Origin: Phenylobacterium sp.
GTDB lineage: Bacteria > Pseudomonadota > Alphaproteobacteria > Caulobacterales > Caulobacteraceae
Assembly (NCBI GenBank): GCA_019264505.1
Contig: JAHUZY010000073.1
Span: forward strand, 1-13,378
Direction: 5' to 3'
Length of the DNA: 13,378 nt
Shown piece by piece: positions 13,349-13,378 of this stretch. Below the pieces are notes generated by a model, which worked only from the letters and a program-made list of their open reading frames with translations, was not told the origin of the DNA and did not search any database. The number at the start of each line of letters is the position of its first letter. Within the stretch, counting starts at the first letter, position 1. Position numbers and translations under genes: made by a program.

Positions 13349-13378
13349 TCAGGGCAGGGCGACGACGCCGAACAGGTG
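13349..13378 (-). CDS. possible C-terminal tail of a further minus-strand gene
   Basis: On the minus strand the last 27 bases read HLFGVVALP followed by a TGA stop at 13351-13349. The reading frame stays open to the window edge, but nine codons cannot show that this is real coding sequence. If so, it would lie 66 bases upstream of the EF-hand gene start. The 13284-13348 stretch between them shows nothing else recognisable. Confidence 0.2.
   Translation of the reverse strand, partial: HLFGVVALP

Noticed and set aside
1..13378. CRISPR array, tRNA, rRNA, insertion sequence or phage elements
   Set aside because: No regularly spaced repeats, no tRNA-like cloverleaf in the gaps, and no transposase, integrase or terminal inverted repeats were seen.

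Overview
The window is a stretch of GC-rich (roughly two-thirds G+C) chromosome that reads like a free-living alphaproteobacterium of the Caulobacterales type (Caulobacter, Phenylobacterium, Brevundimonas). This rests on style: very high third-position GC, two TonB-dependent receptors (TBDRs) close together, the receptor families, and a Tat-exported enzyme directly behind a TBDR. No rRNA gene, tRNA, CRISPR array, insertion sequence or phage gene was seen. Coding is dense and no gap without a gene exceeds 135 bases.

Layout. (1) Bases 1-500 hold the C-terminal third of a class II DAHP synthase (start of the shikimate pathway), followed by a hairpin. (2) 587-1963 is a MATE-type efflux pump, converging on 1985-2881 (-), a conserved protein of unknown function with a DUF429-like look. 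(3) 3013-3354 is a small lipoprotein with a CusF-like domain lacking the usual copper ligands; 3435-4358 is a Gfo/Idh/MocA NAD(P)-dependent oxidoreductase. (4) 4484-7815 is a two-gene iron-uptake unit: a siderophore-type TBDR and a PepSY-type inner-membrane protein overlapping it by 7 bases. Just upstream lie two almost identical 15-bp palindromes exactly 60 bp apart, flanking a possible promoter and arranged like Fur-type operators. (5) 7873-8349 is a thiol/glutathione peroxidase closed by a clear hairpin terminator. (6) 8485-12935 is a second unit: a TBDR of a different subfamily, a Tat-signal PLP enzyme of the class V aminotransferase / isopenicillin N epimerase / PvdN type, and a cytoplasmic aspartate/glutamate-racemase family protein. 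(7) 12936-13283 (-) is a small secreted protein with one canonical EF-hand loop, abutting the racemase tail to tail.

How the genes may work together. The first TBDR and the PepSY protein would bring a ferric siderophore through the outer membrane and may help release or reduce the iron at the inner membrane, under an iron-responsive repressor. The second unit places one protein in each compartment: an outer-membrane receptor, a periplasmic PLP enzyme and a cytoplasmic racemase. The most economical reading is uptake and stepwise processing of an amino-acid-containing compound, possibly with a D-residue or a peptidic siderophore or antibiotic. The gene order and signal peptides are seen in the sequence; the substrate is inference. 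This unit is the best candidate for something not yet described.
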